Shown here piece after piece: positions 53,123 through 62,538 of a DNA stretch of 64,000 nt. Each line of letters opens with the position of its first letter. Position 1 is the first letter of the stretch. The notes under the pieces were generated by a model, which did no database searches, had not been told where the DNA came from, and saw nothing but the letters and a program-made list of their open reading frames with translations. The DNA comes from Sulfuricurvum kujiense DSM 16994 (GTDB lineage Bacteria; Campylobacterota; Campylobacteria; Campylobacterales; Sulfurimonadaceae). The translations under genes were made by a program, and so were the position numbers. The stretch covers positions 558,001 through 622,000 of the forward strand of contig NC_014762.1 in NCBI RefSeq assembly GCF_000183725.1, written 5' to 3'.

Positions 53123-53965
53123 ATGAAGCGATATTATGCCGCTTGGATTATGGGTCTATTGTTGGGTTCAATCTCAGCATCAGCCGCCGTTTTAGCAACG
53201 GTTAACGGAGACGAGATAACTTCGGATGAGGTTAATAAAGTATTGATAGAAGGGACACAGGGGAGGCTTGATTCTCTTAGTCCCGATAAACAAAATGAAT
53301 TGCGCCATCGTATTATCGAAGGGATGATTGTTCAAAATCTGATTTATGATGATGCACAAAAAACGGGAATATTGGATTCAAAAGAGTATAAACAAGAACT
53401 TGAAACGACAATAGATCGTTTAAAAGTACAGCTTGCGGCAAAAGTGTGGGAACAAGAGCAGTTTGATGCGATCAAAGTGGACGCAAAAGAGGTAAAAGCC
53501 TACTTTGATACGAATCCGAATGAATTTATCGACAAAGAAAAAATTCATGCACGCCATATTTTGGTACGAAGTAAAACCCAGGCGCAATCGATTATTGCCA
53601 GTATGAAAACGCTCAGCGGGGATCGGCTTAAAAAAGAGTTCATGGCTCAAGCCAAGTTGTTTTCGATCGGTCCCAGTGCCGCAAGAGGAGGGGATCTCGG
53701 ATATTTTCCGCGCGGACAGATGGTAGCCTCATTTAACGATGCCGCGTTTGCTCTGAAAACAGGGACGGTATCTTCGATTCCGGTACAAAGTCAGTTCGGA
53801 TATCATGTCATCTACGTCGAAGATAGAAAACCGGCTAAAAAAATGGGGTTTGATGCGGTGAAAAGCTTTATAGAACAGCGGTTGAAAATGGATAAATTTA
53901 AAGAGACGATGGAGAAAAAAATGGCGGCGCTCCATGAAAAAGCGAAAATCACCTATTCAAAATAA
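53123..53965 (+). CDS. PEB4-like periplasmic peptidyl-prolyl isomerase, copy 2
   Basis: A 280-residue paralogue of the protein at 46565-47407, colinear over its full length, with most residues identical. The parvulin domain has HARHILVRSKTQA, GGDLGYFPRGQMVASF and PVQSQFGYHVIYVED. It starts 27 bp after the HlyD gene with no terminator between, so it is probably the last gene of the efflux operon and may fall under MarR control, unlike copy 1. The bidirectional terminator after it separates it from fba. Confidence 0.88.
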   Translation: MKRYYAAWIMGLLLGSISASAAVLATVNGDEITSDEVNKVLIEGTQGRLDSLSPDKQNELRHRIIEGMIVQNLIYDDAQKTGILDSKEYKQELETTIDRLKVQLAAKVWEQEQFDAIKVDAKEVKAYFDTNPNEFIDKEKIHARHILVRSKTQAQSIIASMKTLSGDRLKKEFMAQAKLFSIGPSAARGGDLGYFPRGQMVASFNDAAFALKTGTVSSIPVQSQFGYHVIYVEDRKPAKKMGFDAVKSFIEQRLKMDKFKETMEKKMAALHEKAKITYSK

Positions 53966-53982
53966 TGATTTTATCCTGAAGG

Positions 53983-54000
53983 AAGGGGATTTCTCCCCTT
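53983..54000. terminator. Bidirectional terminator between isomerase copy 2 and fba
   Basis: Arms AAGGGGA and TCCCCTT with a 4-base loop lie between convergent genes. Confidence 0.65.
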
Positions 54001-54006
54001 AGCGTT

Positions 54007-55089
54007 TTAGTTTCTATTTATGGCGTTCAAATCGTCAAAGGCTGATTTTACCCGTGCAATCAATGTCTCTTGACCGCTGCGGAGCCATTTGCGCGGGTCA
54101 TAATATTTTTTGTTCGGTTTATCATCGCCCTCAGGATTTCCGATTTGTCCTTGGAGGTAAGCTTTGTATTTTTCATAATAGTCTTTTACCCCTTCCCAGG
54201 TTGCCCACTGGGTATCGGTATCGATGTTCATTTTGATGACGCCGTAGCTGATCGCTTCGCGGATCTCTGCGTGAGTAGATCCTGAACCGCCGTGGAAAAC
54301 GAAGTTGACCGGTTTATCTGAAGCGGTTTGGAATTTTTCTTTGATGTATTTTTGGGAGTTATTGAGGATGATCGGGGTGAGGACGACGTTACCCGGCTTG
54401 TAGACGCCGTGGACATTTCCGAACGATGCGGCGATAGTGAAACGCTCACTTACCGCGCTGAGTCTCTCATACGCATAGGCGACGTCTTCAGGCTGTGTGT
54501 AGAGAAGGGCGTTATCGATACTGCTGTTATCGACACCGTCTTCTTCTCCTCCGGTAACACCGAGTTCGATCTCTAAGGTCATACCGATTTTATCCATCCG
54601 CTTCATGTAAAGGGCACAGGTTGCGACATTCTCTTCGAGTGACTCTTCGGAAAGATCGAGCATGTGAGAACTGAAAAGAGGTTTGCCGTACTGAGCGAAG
54701 TGTTTTTCCCCCGCATCGAGAAGGGCATCGATCCACGGAAGAAGTTTGCGTGCGGCATGATCCGTATGGAGGATGACCGGGATGCCGTAGGCTTCGGCCA
54801 TCATATGAACGTGCATTGCTCCGCTGATCGCTCCGGCGATTGCCGCTTTTTCATCCGCGTTGCTGAGCCCTTTTCCGGCGAAATAGCTTGCCCCGCCGTT
54901 GGAGAACTGGATAATGACGGGAGAATTGACCAGTTTGGCAGCTTCGAGGACACCGTTGATCGAATCGGTGTTGACTACGTTGACCGCAGGAAGGGCAAAA
55001 CCTTCAGCTTTTGCGATTTCAAAGAGTTTTTGAACATCATCTCCGAAAATCACTCCCGGTTTTATCACATCTAAGATTTTTACAGACAT
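54007..55089 (-). CDS. fba: Fructose-bisphosphate aldolase, class II
   Basis: A 360-residue zinc enzyme of glycolysis and gluconeogenesis. Features are FALPAVNVVNTDSINGVLEA, the zinc-binding HTDHAARK, LEIELGVTGGEEDGV, ASFGNVHGVYKPG with a zinc His, and FHGGSGSTHAEIREAI. Length and the 'HGGSGS' motif fit class IIA. ATG 55089 is used; a GTG directly before it is less likely. Confidence 0.95.
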   Translation of the reverse strand: MSVKILDVIKPGVIFGDDVQKLFEIAKAEGFALPAVNVVNTDSINGVLEAAKLVNSPVIIQFSNGGASYFAGKGLSNADEKAAIAGAISGAMHVHMMAEAYGIPVILHTDHAARKLLPWIDALLDAGEKHFAQYGKPLFSSHMLDLSEESLEENVATCALYMKRMDKIGMTLEIELGVTGGEEDGVDNSSIDNALLYTQPEDVAYAYERLSAVSERFTIAASFGNVHGVYKPGNVVLTPIILNNSQKYIKEKFQTASDKPVNFVFHGGSGSTHAEIREAISYGVIKMNIDTDTQWATWEGVKDYYEKYKAYLQGQIGNPEGDDKPNKKYYDPRKWLRSGQETLIARVKSAFDDLNAINRN

Positions 55090-55139
55090 CACTTTTACCC
55101 CACTGTTAAAATAGACGATATTATAGCCTTAGAGGAATA

Positions 55140-56543
55140 ATGTTAGAATTAAAAAAAATGGAGACAGTTTTGATGCGTATCGGCGTTTTGATCGGGATCG
55201 GTTACGGAGTGCTTTTGGCCGCGCCTGCTCCGCTGATATTCGACACCCTTGCCGCACCGCTCCAAAAAAGTACCGCATCGATTGAGAAATTGAGTCAGAA
55301 ACCGGTTATGGAGCCTAATAAAAATTTATTGTACGGTTTTTTGAACGGAGTTGAATCAACGCTCAGTACAGGGCGTAAACTTACCGCTGCCAAAGAGGTG
55401 GACAAAGAGCTGTTAAGGGCCTATCTCAAAGATCTGAGGGAACTTTCAAAGACCAAAGAGTCCATCGATATGCTTTATCGCAAGTCGTTAAATACCGCAA
55501 TGTCGCAGAGTGATAAAAAAGGGTTCGAGGATTTGGTTTCCGTCCCGCTGGAGCCGATCCATCATCCCCGAATCCGTTCCGAAGTTATTGCGTTTTACCA
55601 AAAAAATTATCCGAACCATTCCATCAAAAGCGTTGAAGCGTTATGCGATGAACAGGAACTGGAGGAAAAAAGCATCCAGTTCGCGATTGAACAGGAGCAG
55701 GCTTATGAAGAACATTTGCGGATTTTAAAACGCTCGGAAGTCTCCGGAGTCAAAAAAACGGCCCAAATCGGTTCCCGCAACAGCGTCATTTTGAGTGCGG
55801 AGTCCAATGGTGCCGGAGGGTATGAATTTGAGGCTGAAAATCTAAATCCCTATACAGTTACGCTGAACATCGATTTTGAGTCGCTTGTAAATTTAAAGCC
55901 CTCTGCCAATGTTCCTCTTTTTATTGAAATACCGGGAAGAAGCAAAAAGAGAGTCTTGGAACTCTCCCGTATTGCATCGGCGGAGTCCATAAATTATCGC
56001 TCTTCGTACGGTTGGGTCAGAGGATCGGCATTTGCGATCCATCAAGACAGCTATCTGTATAAACTCCCATTTCTGAAAGGAAGCGAGGTGTATGTTTCCC
56101 AAGGATACAACGGAGAATCGACACATAAAGGGCTCTCGGCTTATGCCGTTGATTTCCCCGTCCCGGTCGGCACGCCGATTTATGCGGCGCGTGAAGGAAT
56201 TGTCGTTGGGTCGGAGGGGCGAAATAATATCGGGGGGGCAAATCCGGGATATCGGCAATACGCAAATTACGTGATCATTGAACACAGTGACGGGACCATG
56301 GGTAATTATTACCATTTGAAGCAGGGGGGAAATGTCGCCGTTATCGGTCAAAAAGTGGCAAAAGGGGAACTTATCGGTTATTCGGGAAATACGGGATACA
56401 GCAGCGGTCCGCATCTTCATTTCAGTGTCAGCAAAGTGGATCCGGTTTCGATGCGCCGACCGATGAATTTGCCGATAAAAATGGAAACGGCTGACAAAAT
56501 TGTAAGTCTTCCTCATAGAGGAGATCGATATACGGTACAATAG
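55140..56543 (+). CDS. M23-family (LytM/lysostaphin-type) metallopeptidase
   Basis: A 467-residue exported protein with a signal peptide or anchor in the first 32 residues and a helical region to about 200. A beta-rich region spans about 210-300. The C-terminal M23 domain has the zinc His in [12 protein letters not shown] with the Asp ten residues later, [15 protein letters not shown], and GPHLHFSVS with the H-x-H pair. The [11 protein letters not shown] spacing occurs in a recognised M23 subgroup. It likely cuts peptidoglycan peptides. ATG 55140 follows AGAGGA closely. Confidence 0.85.
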   Translation: MLELKKMETVLMRIGVLIGIGYGVLLAAPAPLIFDTLAAPLQKSTASIEKLSQKPVMEPNKNLLYGFLNGVESTLSTGRKLTAAKEVDKELLRAYLKDLRELSKTKESIDMLYRKSLNTAMSQSDKKGFEDLVSVPLEPIHHPRIRSEVIAFYQKNYPNHSIKSVEALCDEQELEEKSIQFAIEQEQAYEEHLRILKRSEVSGVKKTAQIGSRNSVILSAESNGAGGYEFEAENLNPYTVTLNIDFESLVNLKPSANVPLFIEIPGRSKKRVLELSRIASAESINYRSSYGWVRGSAFAIHQDSYLYKLPFLKGSEVYVSQGYNGESTHKGLSAYAVDFPVPVGTPIYAAREGIVVGSEGRNNIGGANPGYRQYANYVIIEHSDGTMGNYYHLKQGGNVAVIGQKVAKGELIGYSGNTGYSSGPHLHFSVSKVDPVSMRRPMNLPIKMETADKIVSLPHRGDRYTVQ

Positions 56544-56584
56544 TTGCTTTAATATTTCTAGATTATATAACAAAGGCCGTTAGA

Positions 56585-58171
56585 ATGTTTAATACCGTCA
56601 AATCAAAAATCATTTTTACGACATTGCTTTTCAGCTTTTTGGGATTGGGTACCATCTACTGGTATTTGACCACAACGTTTCATGATTTTTCGAATGAAAC
56701 GGCCAAACGTTCTTTGAATATGCTGAGTGAATCTATTTTTCAAACCTTATCTGGGAGTATGCTCGCAGGTGATCCGGCTGTTGTAAATGAGGCGATCAAG
56801 CATGCTCAGGAAATTGACGGTATTGAAAATCTCAAAGTTCAAAAGTCGCAGCAGGTGATCGATTTATTCGGTTTGGATGAGAAATTCAGTGATGAACCGA
56901 TGGTTCAGGAAGTCTTTAAAACGAAAAAACCCCAAGTGATTGAAAGCACGAACGGCACCCATACTATCCGGCTCCTTCAGCCTCTTATAGCGGAAGATCG
57001 ATGTATCGCCTGCCACACCAATATCCAAGTCGGTGAAGCGATCGGCGTTATGGATCTGATCATTTCATTGGAAAAAAATGATGCTGAAATCAACAAAACC
57101 CAGACGATTTTATTAATCGCGTTAAGTGTCGTTGTTATTATTTTTGTCTCTGTCCTCAATATTTTCTTCGGAAAAGAGGTATTAACACCTCTAGAAGGGC
57201 TGCGCCAGCGTATCGGCGCTTTGGTCAGCGGGGACAAAGATTTGACCAAGCGTCTGGATGCGACGAAAAAAGACGAATTCTCCGATGCGGCATTGGCAGT
57301 GAATAATTTTGTTGCGATGGTGCAGGAAACGGTCAACGAAGTCAAAGACCTAGGACGTCAAAATTCGATGATTGCCACCACTATTACCGAAGCGACACGC
57401 ACGATTTCAGACGGTGTAGATCAAGAACGCCATATTGTTGAAGCGACAACCCAAAAAAGTCATTCGATTAAAGATATCCTCTCCGGCGCGATTGCGGTAT
57501 CAGAAGAGACACAGCGCAATGTGGCTAATGCCAACGGGGAGCTGTTGACTGCGAAAGATGCGCTATCCAAATTGGTTGGAGAAGTAGAGGGGTATATTGA
57601 AACGGAACACGAAATGTCTGCTCAGCTCCTCTCTTTACGGCATGATGCGGATCAGGTTAAAAATGTGTTGGGAGTAATTAAAGACATTGCCGATCAAACC
57701 AATCTTTTAGCCCTCAATGCGGCCATAGAAGCGGCACGTGCCGGCGAACACGGGCGCGGATTTGCCGTTGTAGCCGATGAGGTACGCAAGCTTGCCGAAC
57801 GAACCCAAAAAAGTTTGACCGAAATTGAAATCAGTGTCGGTACGATTGTTCAATCGATTAACGATGTCAGCGATAAAATGGGCGAGAATGCCAGAAATAT
57901 GAATGATCTGACGACAATTTCAAATGAAGTTGAGGAAAAAATATCCTCTACTTCTTTGGAAATGGAACGTTCTGTCACGGTTGCGGAACGCTCCTATAAC
58001 GATTCGGTAGAAGTGGTGGGACATATCGAGTGGATTATTGATAAAATTTCGGAAATCAATACCGTTTCCGAAGGAAATCAAAAAAGTGTCGATCAGATTC
58101 AAAATGATTCTGCACAGCTGATGCACGTTGCTCAATCACTTTCTGCCCGTATTAACGAGTTTAAGAGCTAA
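56585..58171 (+). CDS. Methyl-accepting chemotaxis protein with c-type heme motif in sensor domain
   Basis: A 528-residue chemoreceptor. The first membrane helix is at about 9-28, a periplasmic domain follows to about 172 and the second helix at about 174-195. A HAMP region comes next, then the signalling domain with the hairpin tip [43 protein letters not shown] (a well conserved stretch; only key parts are cited here). The periplasmic domain carries C-I-A-C-H at residues 140-144, a heme c attachment site, so it may sense redox state or a gas ligand. Its 3' end overlaps the cupin gene by 11 bp. Confidence 0.9.
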   Translation: MFNTVKSKIIFTTLLFSFLGLGTIYWYLTTTFHDFSNETAKRSLNMLSESIFQTLSGSMLAGDPAVVNEAIKHAQEIDGIENLKVQKSQQVIDLFGLDEKFSDEPMVQEVFKTKKPQVIESTNGTHTIRLLQPLIAEDRCIACHTNIQVGEAIGVMDLIISLEKNDAEINKTQTILLIALSVVVIIFVSVLNIFFGKEVLTPLEGLRQRIGALVSGDKDLTKRLDATKKDEFSDAALAVNNFVAMVQETVNEVKDLGRQNSMIATTITEATRTISDGVDQERHIVEATTQKSHSIKDILSGAIAVSEETQRNVANANGELLTAKDALSKLVGEVEGYIETEHEMSAQLLSLRHDADQVKNVLGVIKDIADQTNLLALNAAIEAARAGEHGRGFAVVADEVRKLAERTQKSLTEIEISVGTIVQSINDVSDKMGENARNMNDLTTISNEVEEKISSTSLEMERSVTVAERSYNDSVEVVGHIEWIIDKISEINTVSEGNQKSVDQIQNDSAQLMHVAQSLSARINEFKS

Positions 58172-58469
58172 AAATCCCCAGCCATAGGGCATTTTTCGAT
58201 GTTGAAAGTACCCTGTGCGGGGTATGCTTCGGGATAAAGCAGTAGTCACCGTTTTTTAAGTCGAAAGTTTGATTGTCTATTTCGAGCTTCGCTTCTCCGC
58301 TCAGGAGCAACACCCACTCATCCTGCTCTTGATTGTAGTGTTCGCCGGGATCTTTCAGCCATGAACGGATGGATTCGATTTTTAGGGAATCATTTTGAAA
58401 CAGGGTTGAAAAAAGTTCCGAATTTTCATTAGGTTCTTCTTTTAAATAGAGGTTTTGAACATGAGTCAA
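58161..58469 (-). CDS. Small cupin-domain protein
   Basis: A 102-residue single cupin. The conserved barrel has [20 protein letters not shown] (motif 1 with His and Glu metal ligands) and [14 protein letters not shown] (motif 2 with His). TTG at 58469 is the start with AGGAG before it. Such small cupins often bind a metal, but the substrate is unknown. It is convergent with, and overlaps, the chemoreceptor gene. Confidence 0.8.
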   Translation of the reverse strand: MTHVQNLYLKEEPNENSELFSTLFQNDSLKIESIRSWLKDPGEHYNQEQDEWVLLLSGEAKLEIDNQTFDLKNGDYCFIPKHTPHRVLSTSKNALWLGIFSS

Positions 58470-58531
58470 GAAGCACTCCTAAGTTAATGCGTGATATTAT
58501 TGCGTCATTATAATCCAACAGTAGAGAATTT

Positions 58532-59038
58532 ATGAAAAACATTATTCTGATCGGTTTTATGGGAGTCGGAAAAGGCTCAGTCGCACGTGAAATAGTAAAA
58601 CTCTCCGATTTGGTTGCTTTGGATACGGATGATATTATTGAAAGCATGGAAAATCGCACGATCAAAAAGATTTTTGCACAAGAGGGAGAAGAATATTTTC
58701 GTGCCTTGGAACGTAAAGTCGCACTCTGGCTTCAAAAAGAGGTAAAAGGGACCCTTATCTCAACCGGAGGGGGATTTTTTAAAGTTCCGAATCTTTCTAA
58801 AATCGGTACGGTTGTTTATTTGTCAGCCCCGTTTGAAACCATTTATAATAGAATATTAGCCCATCCGAATGCCGAAAAAAAACTTCGTAAACGTCCTTTG
58901 TTTCAAGATATTGAAAAAGCGCGAAAGCTGTATGATGAACGCTCAGTCCTTTACAAAAAAGCGGCTGATATTGTTATTGATGTCAGTGACAAAGATATTC
59001 CCGAAGTAGCCAAAGAGATACTTAAAAAGGCCAAATAG
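58532..59038 (+). CDS. aroK: Shikimate kinase
   Basis: A 168-residue enzyme phosphorylating shikimate in chorismate synthesis. It has a P-loop (IGFMGVGKGSVA), DTDDIIE with the shikimate-binding Asp, FRALERK, STGGGFF and RPLF. The residue after the P-loop Lys is Gly rather than Ser or Thr, with a Ser following. A TATAAT lies at 58509-58514 ahead of it. It leads directly (1 bp) into a thioredoxin-like gene and then hisD. Confidence 0.9.
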   Translation: MKNIILIGFMGVGKGSVAREIVKLSDLVALDTDDIIESMENRTIKKIFAQEGEEYFRALERKVALWLQKEVKGTLISTGGGFFKVPNLSKIGTVVYLSAPFETIYNRILAHPNAEKKLRKRPLFQDIEKARKLYDERSVLYKKAADIVIDVSDKDIPEVAKEILKKAK

Positions 59039-59039
59039 C

Positions 59040-59453
59040 ATGAAAAAAATTATTTTTACCCTTTTAGTTTTGACGTTTTCACTCTTCGGAGCGGACATCA
59101 AATGGGAAAAGGATATCGTCTCTGCCGTTGATCGAGCCGCGAAAGAGAAAAAGCCGCTTATGGTGTTAGTGACGAAAAACGGCTGTCGATGGTGTGAAGT
59201 TTTAAAAGAAAAAACGTTGAAGACACCTAAAGTCGTTTCGATCGTCAATCATGATTTTGTCGCATACGAGGGAGTCGTCGACGAGGGGACGGTTCCGCCG
59301 TCTTTGATGACGCAGGGAACTCCGGCAACATGGTTTATCAAAGGGAAATCGCCGATGTTTGAACCGATTATGGGGGCGGTAGAGAGTGAAGACTTTCTAA
59401 AAGCGCTTGATATCGTCAAGCAAGAGTATAAAAAAAGTGCGACGCAAAAGTAA
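59040..59453 (+). CDS. Exported thioredoxin-fold protein
   Basis: A 137-residue protein with a signal peptide (MKKIIFTLLVLTFSLFGA) and a thioredoxin-like domain with CRWC (NGCRWCEVLKEKTL) and the cis-Pro in GTPATWFI. It resembles the DsbD-gamma/thioredoxin_7 group that reduces disulfides in the periplasm. It lies between aroK (1 bp) and hisD (12 bp), so it is probably co-transcribed with them although functionally unrelated. Confidence 0.85.
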   Translation: MKKIIFTLLVLTFSLFGADIKWEKDIVSAVDRAAKEKKPLMVLVTKNGCRWCEVLKEKTLKTPKVVSIVNHDFVAYEGVVDEGTVPPSLMTQGTPATWFIKGKSPMFEPIMGAVESEDFLKALDIVKQEYKKSATQK

Positions 59454-59465
59454 AAAGGACAATCA

Positions 59466-60758
59466 ATGACCCTGATTAATACAAATGAACCCAACTTTAA
59501 ATCTGTTTTTGACGAGCTGCTGGGGCGCGGCAAAATGGACATGGAACACGTCTCCTCTATCGTCAAAGGGCTGATTGATGAGATTCGTTCAGACGGAGAT
59601 TCCGCCTTGATGACCCATATTGCGAAATTTGACCGATGGAGTCCGTCAAACGGTGCAGAGCTGCGTATTGACGCTGCAGACATGAAACGCGCATACGAGG
59701 CATTGGATCCGACACTCAAAGCCTCTTTGCATTTAGCGTATGACCGTATTCGCACGTATCATGAAAAACAGCTTCCGAAAAGTTGGTTCGATACCGAAGC
59801 CAACGGAACGATATTGGGGCAAAAAGTCACTCCGGTCGATCGTGCCGGCCTTTATATCCCCGGAGGGAAAGCGGCATATCCGAGTTCATTGCTGATGAAT
59901 GTTATTCCTGCCCAAGTAGCGGGTGTTGAACACATCGTCGTAACGACACCGACTCCGGATAATGAACCCAACGAGCTTTTATTGGCGGCGTGCCATTTGT
60001 GCGGTGTTACCGAAGTGTTCAAGGTGGGCGGAGCGAGCGCGATTGCAGCCATGGCATACGGTACGGAAACGATTCCGAAAGTCGATGTCATTACCGGACC
60101 GGGTAATATTTTCGTGGCAACGGCGAAAAAAATGGTATTCGGAGAGGTCAATATCGATATGATCGCCGGACCCAGCGAAATCGGTGTATTAGCAGACGAT
60201 TCGGCTAATCCGTCCCATATTGCCATTGATTTGCTTTCTCAGGCTGAACACGATGAGATGGCAAGCTCTATCTTGATCACGCCGTCTCAAAAATTTGCGG
60301 AAGCGTGTGCGGCAGAGGTTGAAGTCTGGCTCAAAAAACTTCCGAGAGAAGAGATCGCCCGCAAATCGATCGACGAGCGTGCCGCTATCATCGTGACGTC
60401 GTCGATGGAAGAAGCGGTAAAATTTATGAACGAGATTGCACCGGAGCATTTGGAAGTAGCGACTGATAACCCTTTCGCATTGCTCCCCTCTATCAAACAT
60501 GCCGGAGCGATTTTCTTGGGTCACTATACTCCTGAAGCGATCGGTGACTATGTTGCAGGACCGAATCATACTCTTCCGACCGGAGGGACGGCGAAGTTCT
60601 ATTCTCCGCTCGGTGTTGAGAACTTTATGAAAAAATCTTCGATTATTTCCTTTTCCCGCCAAGCGATCAACGAAATCGGCGAAGCGTGTGCACTTATCGC
60701 ACATACCGAAGGTCTTGGTGCTCACGAAGCCTCTGTCCGCTGTCGATTAGACGTCTAA
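59466..60758 (+). CDS. hisD: Histidinol dehydrogenase
   Basis: A 430-residue zinc enzyme for the last two steps of histidine synthesis. It contains VDRAGLYIPGGKAAYPSS, VGGASAIAAMAYGT, ITGPGNIFVATAKK, LLSQAEHDEMASS with the catalytic and zinc ligands, NEIAPEHLEV, and GPNHTLPTGGTAKFYSPL. AAAGGA lies before the ATG. A terminator hairpin follows the stop, ending the aroK string. Confidence 0.96.
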   Translation: MTLINTNEPNFKSVFDELLGRGKMDMEHVSSIVKGLIDEIRSDGDSALMTHIAKFDRWSPSNGAELRIDAADMKRAYEALDPTLKASLHLAYDRIRTYHEKQLPKSWFDTEANGTILGQKVTPVDRAGLYIPGGKAAYPSSLLMNVIPAQVAGVEHIVVTTPTPDNEPNELLLAACHLCGVTEVFKVGGASAIAAMAYGTETIPKVDVITGPGNIFVATAKKMVFGEVNIDMIAGPSEIGVLADDSANPSHIAIDLLSQAEHDEMASSILITPSQKFAEACAAEVEVWLKKLPREEIARKSIDERAAIIVTSSMEEAVKFMNEIAPEHLEVATDNPFALLPSIKHAGAIFLGHYTPEAIGDYVAGPNHTLPTGGTAKFYSPLGVENFMKKSSIISFSRQAINEIGEACALIAHTEGLGAHEASVRCRLDV

Positions 60759-60773
60759 ATATTAACCTTTATA

Positions 60774-60796
60774 AAACTCTCTAATAATGAGAGTTT
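60774..60796 (+). terminator. Intrinsic terminator after hisD
   Basis: Arms AAACTCTC and GAGAGTTT with a 7-base loop, followed by ATTTTTA. It is the best intrinsic terminator of the window by eye. Confidence 0.8.
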
Positions 60797-60893
60797 ATTT
60801 TTACAAACGGTAACATATCAAAAAGTTATAGCAAAATTGATTTTACATTTAGGATCGGTTTACACAAATTTAGCTATTATCGATCCAGCAGTA

Positions 60894-60922
60894 ATGCCGT
60901 TTAATGCCTGTAATCACGGCAT
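60894..60922. promoter_or_regulatory. Inverted repeat in the Psr-like operon promoter, distal
   Basis: Arms ATGCCGT and ACGGCAT with a 15-base spacer, about 70 bp upstream of the first gene of the molybdoenzyme operon. Confidence 0.4.
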
Positions 60923-60934
60923 CAAATAAAGATT

Positions 60935-60958
60935 ATTCATGTGACTTATGACATGAAT
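60935..60958. promoter_or_regulatory. Inverted repeat in the Psr-like operon promoter, proximal
   Basis: Perfect arms ATTCATGT and ACATGAAT with an 8-base spacer, ending 33 bp before the start codon at 60992. The symmetry and position fit a regulator site acting on the oxidoreductase operon, or a leader hairpin. Confidence 0.5.
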
Positions 60959-60991
60959 GGCAGCAACGTGAATCAGGAATAAGGAGAATAT

Positions 60992-61627
60992 ATGCAGTTA
61001 GGTTTCTTGGTAGACCTTCGCCTATGTATGGGGTGTAAGGGCTGTGAGATTGCGTGTAAAGTGGAAAATGAAGTTCCCCTTTCTACATGGCGTCTACGTG
61101 TCAAATATGTCGATGTGGGGACATTTCCCGAAACGAAACGGACGTTTACACCGCTTCGCTGTAACCACTGCGCCAATGCGCCGTGTGAGCGAATTTGTCC
61201 GGTAAGTGCACTTCACTACATCGAAAATGGAATCGTTAATATCGATAAAGAGCGCTGTATCGGGTGTGCCGGGTGTGTTATGGCGTGTCCGTACGGTGCG
61301 ATCTATATCGATCCGCAAACACAAACGGCCGATAAATGTACCTATTGTGCACACCGTGTTGCAAGTGCTATGATGCCATCATGTGTCGTAGCATGTCCGG
61401 TAGAGGCAAATATCTTCGGTGACTTGGATGATCCGATGTCGAATATCAGTAAATATATTCAGTCCCATCAAGGGAACGTTCAAGTACGCAAACCGGAAAA
61501 AGGGACTGATCCACACCACTTCTACGTAGGCGGCGGCAATGTAACACTTAATCCGTTGGCATCGTTCCGCGGTGAAGGCCACAACCTTTTCAATAATCTT
61601 AAACATCTCCCGATTGGAGGGCACTGA
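60992..61627 (+). CDS. Four-cluster ferredoxin subunit of a Psr-like molybdoenzyme
   Basis: A 211-residue iron-sulfur protein with four cysteine groups for [4Fe-4S] clusters: CMGCKGCEIAC at 12-22, CNHCANAPCERIC, CIGCAGCVMAC and CTYC with later CVVAC. This is the electron-transfer B subunit of the complex iron-sulfur molybdoenzyme family (PsrB/NrfC-like). It carries electrons between the catalytic and membrane subunits. AAGGAG precedes the ATG. The stop overlaps the NrfD-like start by one base. It is the first gene of the operon, an unusual B-C-A order. Confidence 0.9.
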   Translation: MQLGFLVDLRLCMGCKGCEIACKVENEVPLSTWRLRVKYVDVGTFPETKRTFTPLRCNHCANAPCERICPVSALHYIENGIVNIDKERCIGCAGCVMACPYGAIYIDPQTQTADKCTYCAHRVASAMMPSCVVACPVEANIFGDLDDPMSNISKYIQSHQGNVQVRKPEKGTDPHHFYVGGGNVTLNPLASFRGEGHNLFNNLKHLPIGGH

Positions 61628-62526
61628 TGGTACACGAAACAATAGCGGCAACAAACGCGGTTGTAACTCTTGACGTTGCTCTTCCGGGAATCGTATGGGG
61701 TTGGATCATAACGATGAATATGTGGGCGAAAAGTATCGGTACCGGTATTATTTTCCTCGGCTTTTTCTTGTTGAAAAAATATCCGGAGCAAACAGGATTT
61801 ATCCGTTTCCCGATAGCGGCAATTTCGATTGTATTTATTCATATTTTCTTATTTTTTACCGTTATCGATTTACATCAAATGTTCCGTTTTTGGCACATTT
61901 TCTTTTATCCTCATCTGACATCGGCGATTACGATCGGTGCATGGATGGCGACAGGATTTGTCGGATTGCTGTTCGGCATGGCGTATGCGATCTATATGAA
62001 AAAAGATGAAGCGCTATACGATAAGTTGCTCGGATGGACTGTTCTTCTGGCTGTTCCGGTAACGTTGTATACGGCGGGTCTTATGGCGCAATCAACAGCG
62101 CGTGAATTGTGGCAGATGCCGACCGAATCGGCGCAAATGATTTTGGCCGCTTTGTTGGCCGGAACTTCGGCAATGATCCTTTTGGGCGGAAACAAATTTT
62201 CGGATACGATTAAAAAAGATCTTGCGATTATTTTGGGGCTTGCGGCAGCAGCGGCATTTATCCTCTATATGGCGGAACTTATTTTCGGCCCGATGAAAGC
62301 CGAAGAAGTTGCTGCGGTCTTGCATTATATTAAAGGCGGCGAGTACACAGTCATGTTCTGGATCGGTCAGGCTATGGCATTTATTGTACCGATGATCCTT
62401 GTATGCTTGAGTCTTAAAAACCAATCGTATTATTTGTTAAAAATCGCAGCCGTATCGGCATTAGTCGGTTTGTGGGTGAGCAAACACGTTTGGCTCGTTA
62501 TCCCCCAATTGTTACCAATGAGCTAA
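61627..62526 (+). CDS. NrfD/PsrC-like membrane anchor subunit
   Basis: A 299-residue membrane protein with about eight helices. It matches the NrfD/PsrC family (VWGWIITMNMWAKSIGTG at the start; FRFWHIFFYPHLTSAIT). This subunit normally exchanges electrons with the quinone pool. The ATG overlaps the upstream stop, and the catalytic gene starts 12 bp later. No heme ligands are apparent. Confidence 0.85.
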   Translation: MVHETIAATNAVVTLDVALPGIVWGWIITMNMWAKSIGTGIIFLGFFLLKKYPEQTGFIRFPIAAISIVFIHIFLFFTVIDLHQMFRFWHIFFYPHLTSAITIGAWMATGFVGLLFGMAYAIYMKKDEALYDKLLGWTVLLAVPVTLYTAGLMAQSTARELWQMPTESAQMILAALLAGTSAMILLGGNKFSDTIKKDLAIILGLAAAAAFILYMAELIFGPMKAEEVAAVLHYIKGGEYTVMFWIGQAMAFIVPMILVCLSLKNQSYYLLKIAAVSALVGLWVSKHVWLVIPQLLPMS

Positions 62527-62538
62527 AGAGGATTAATT

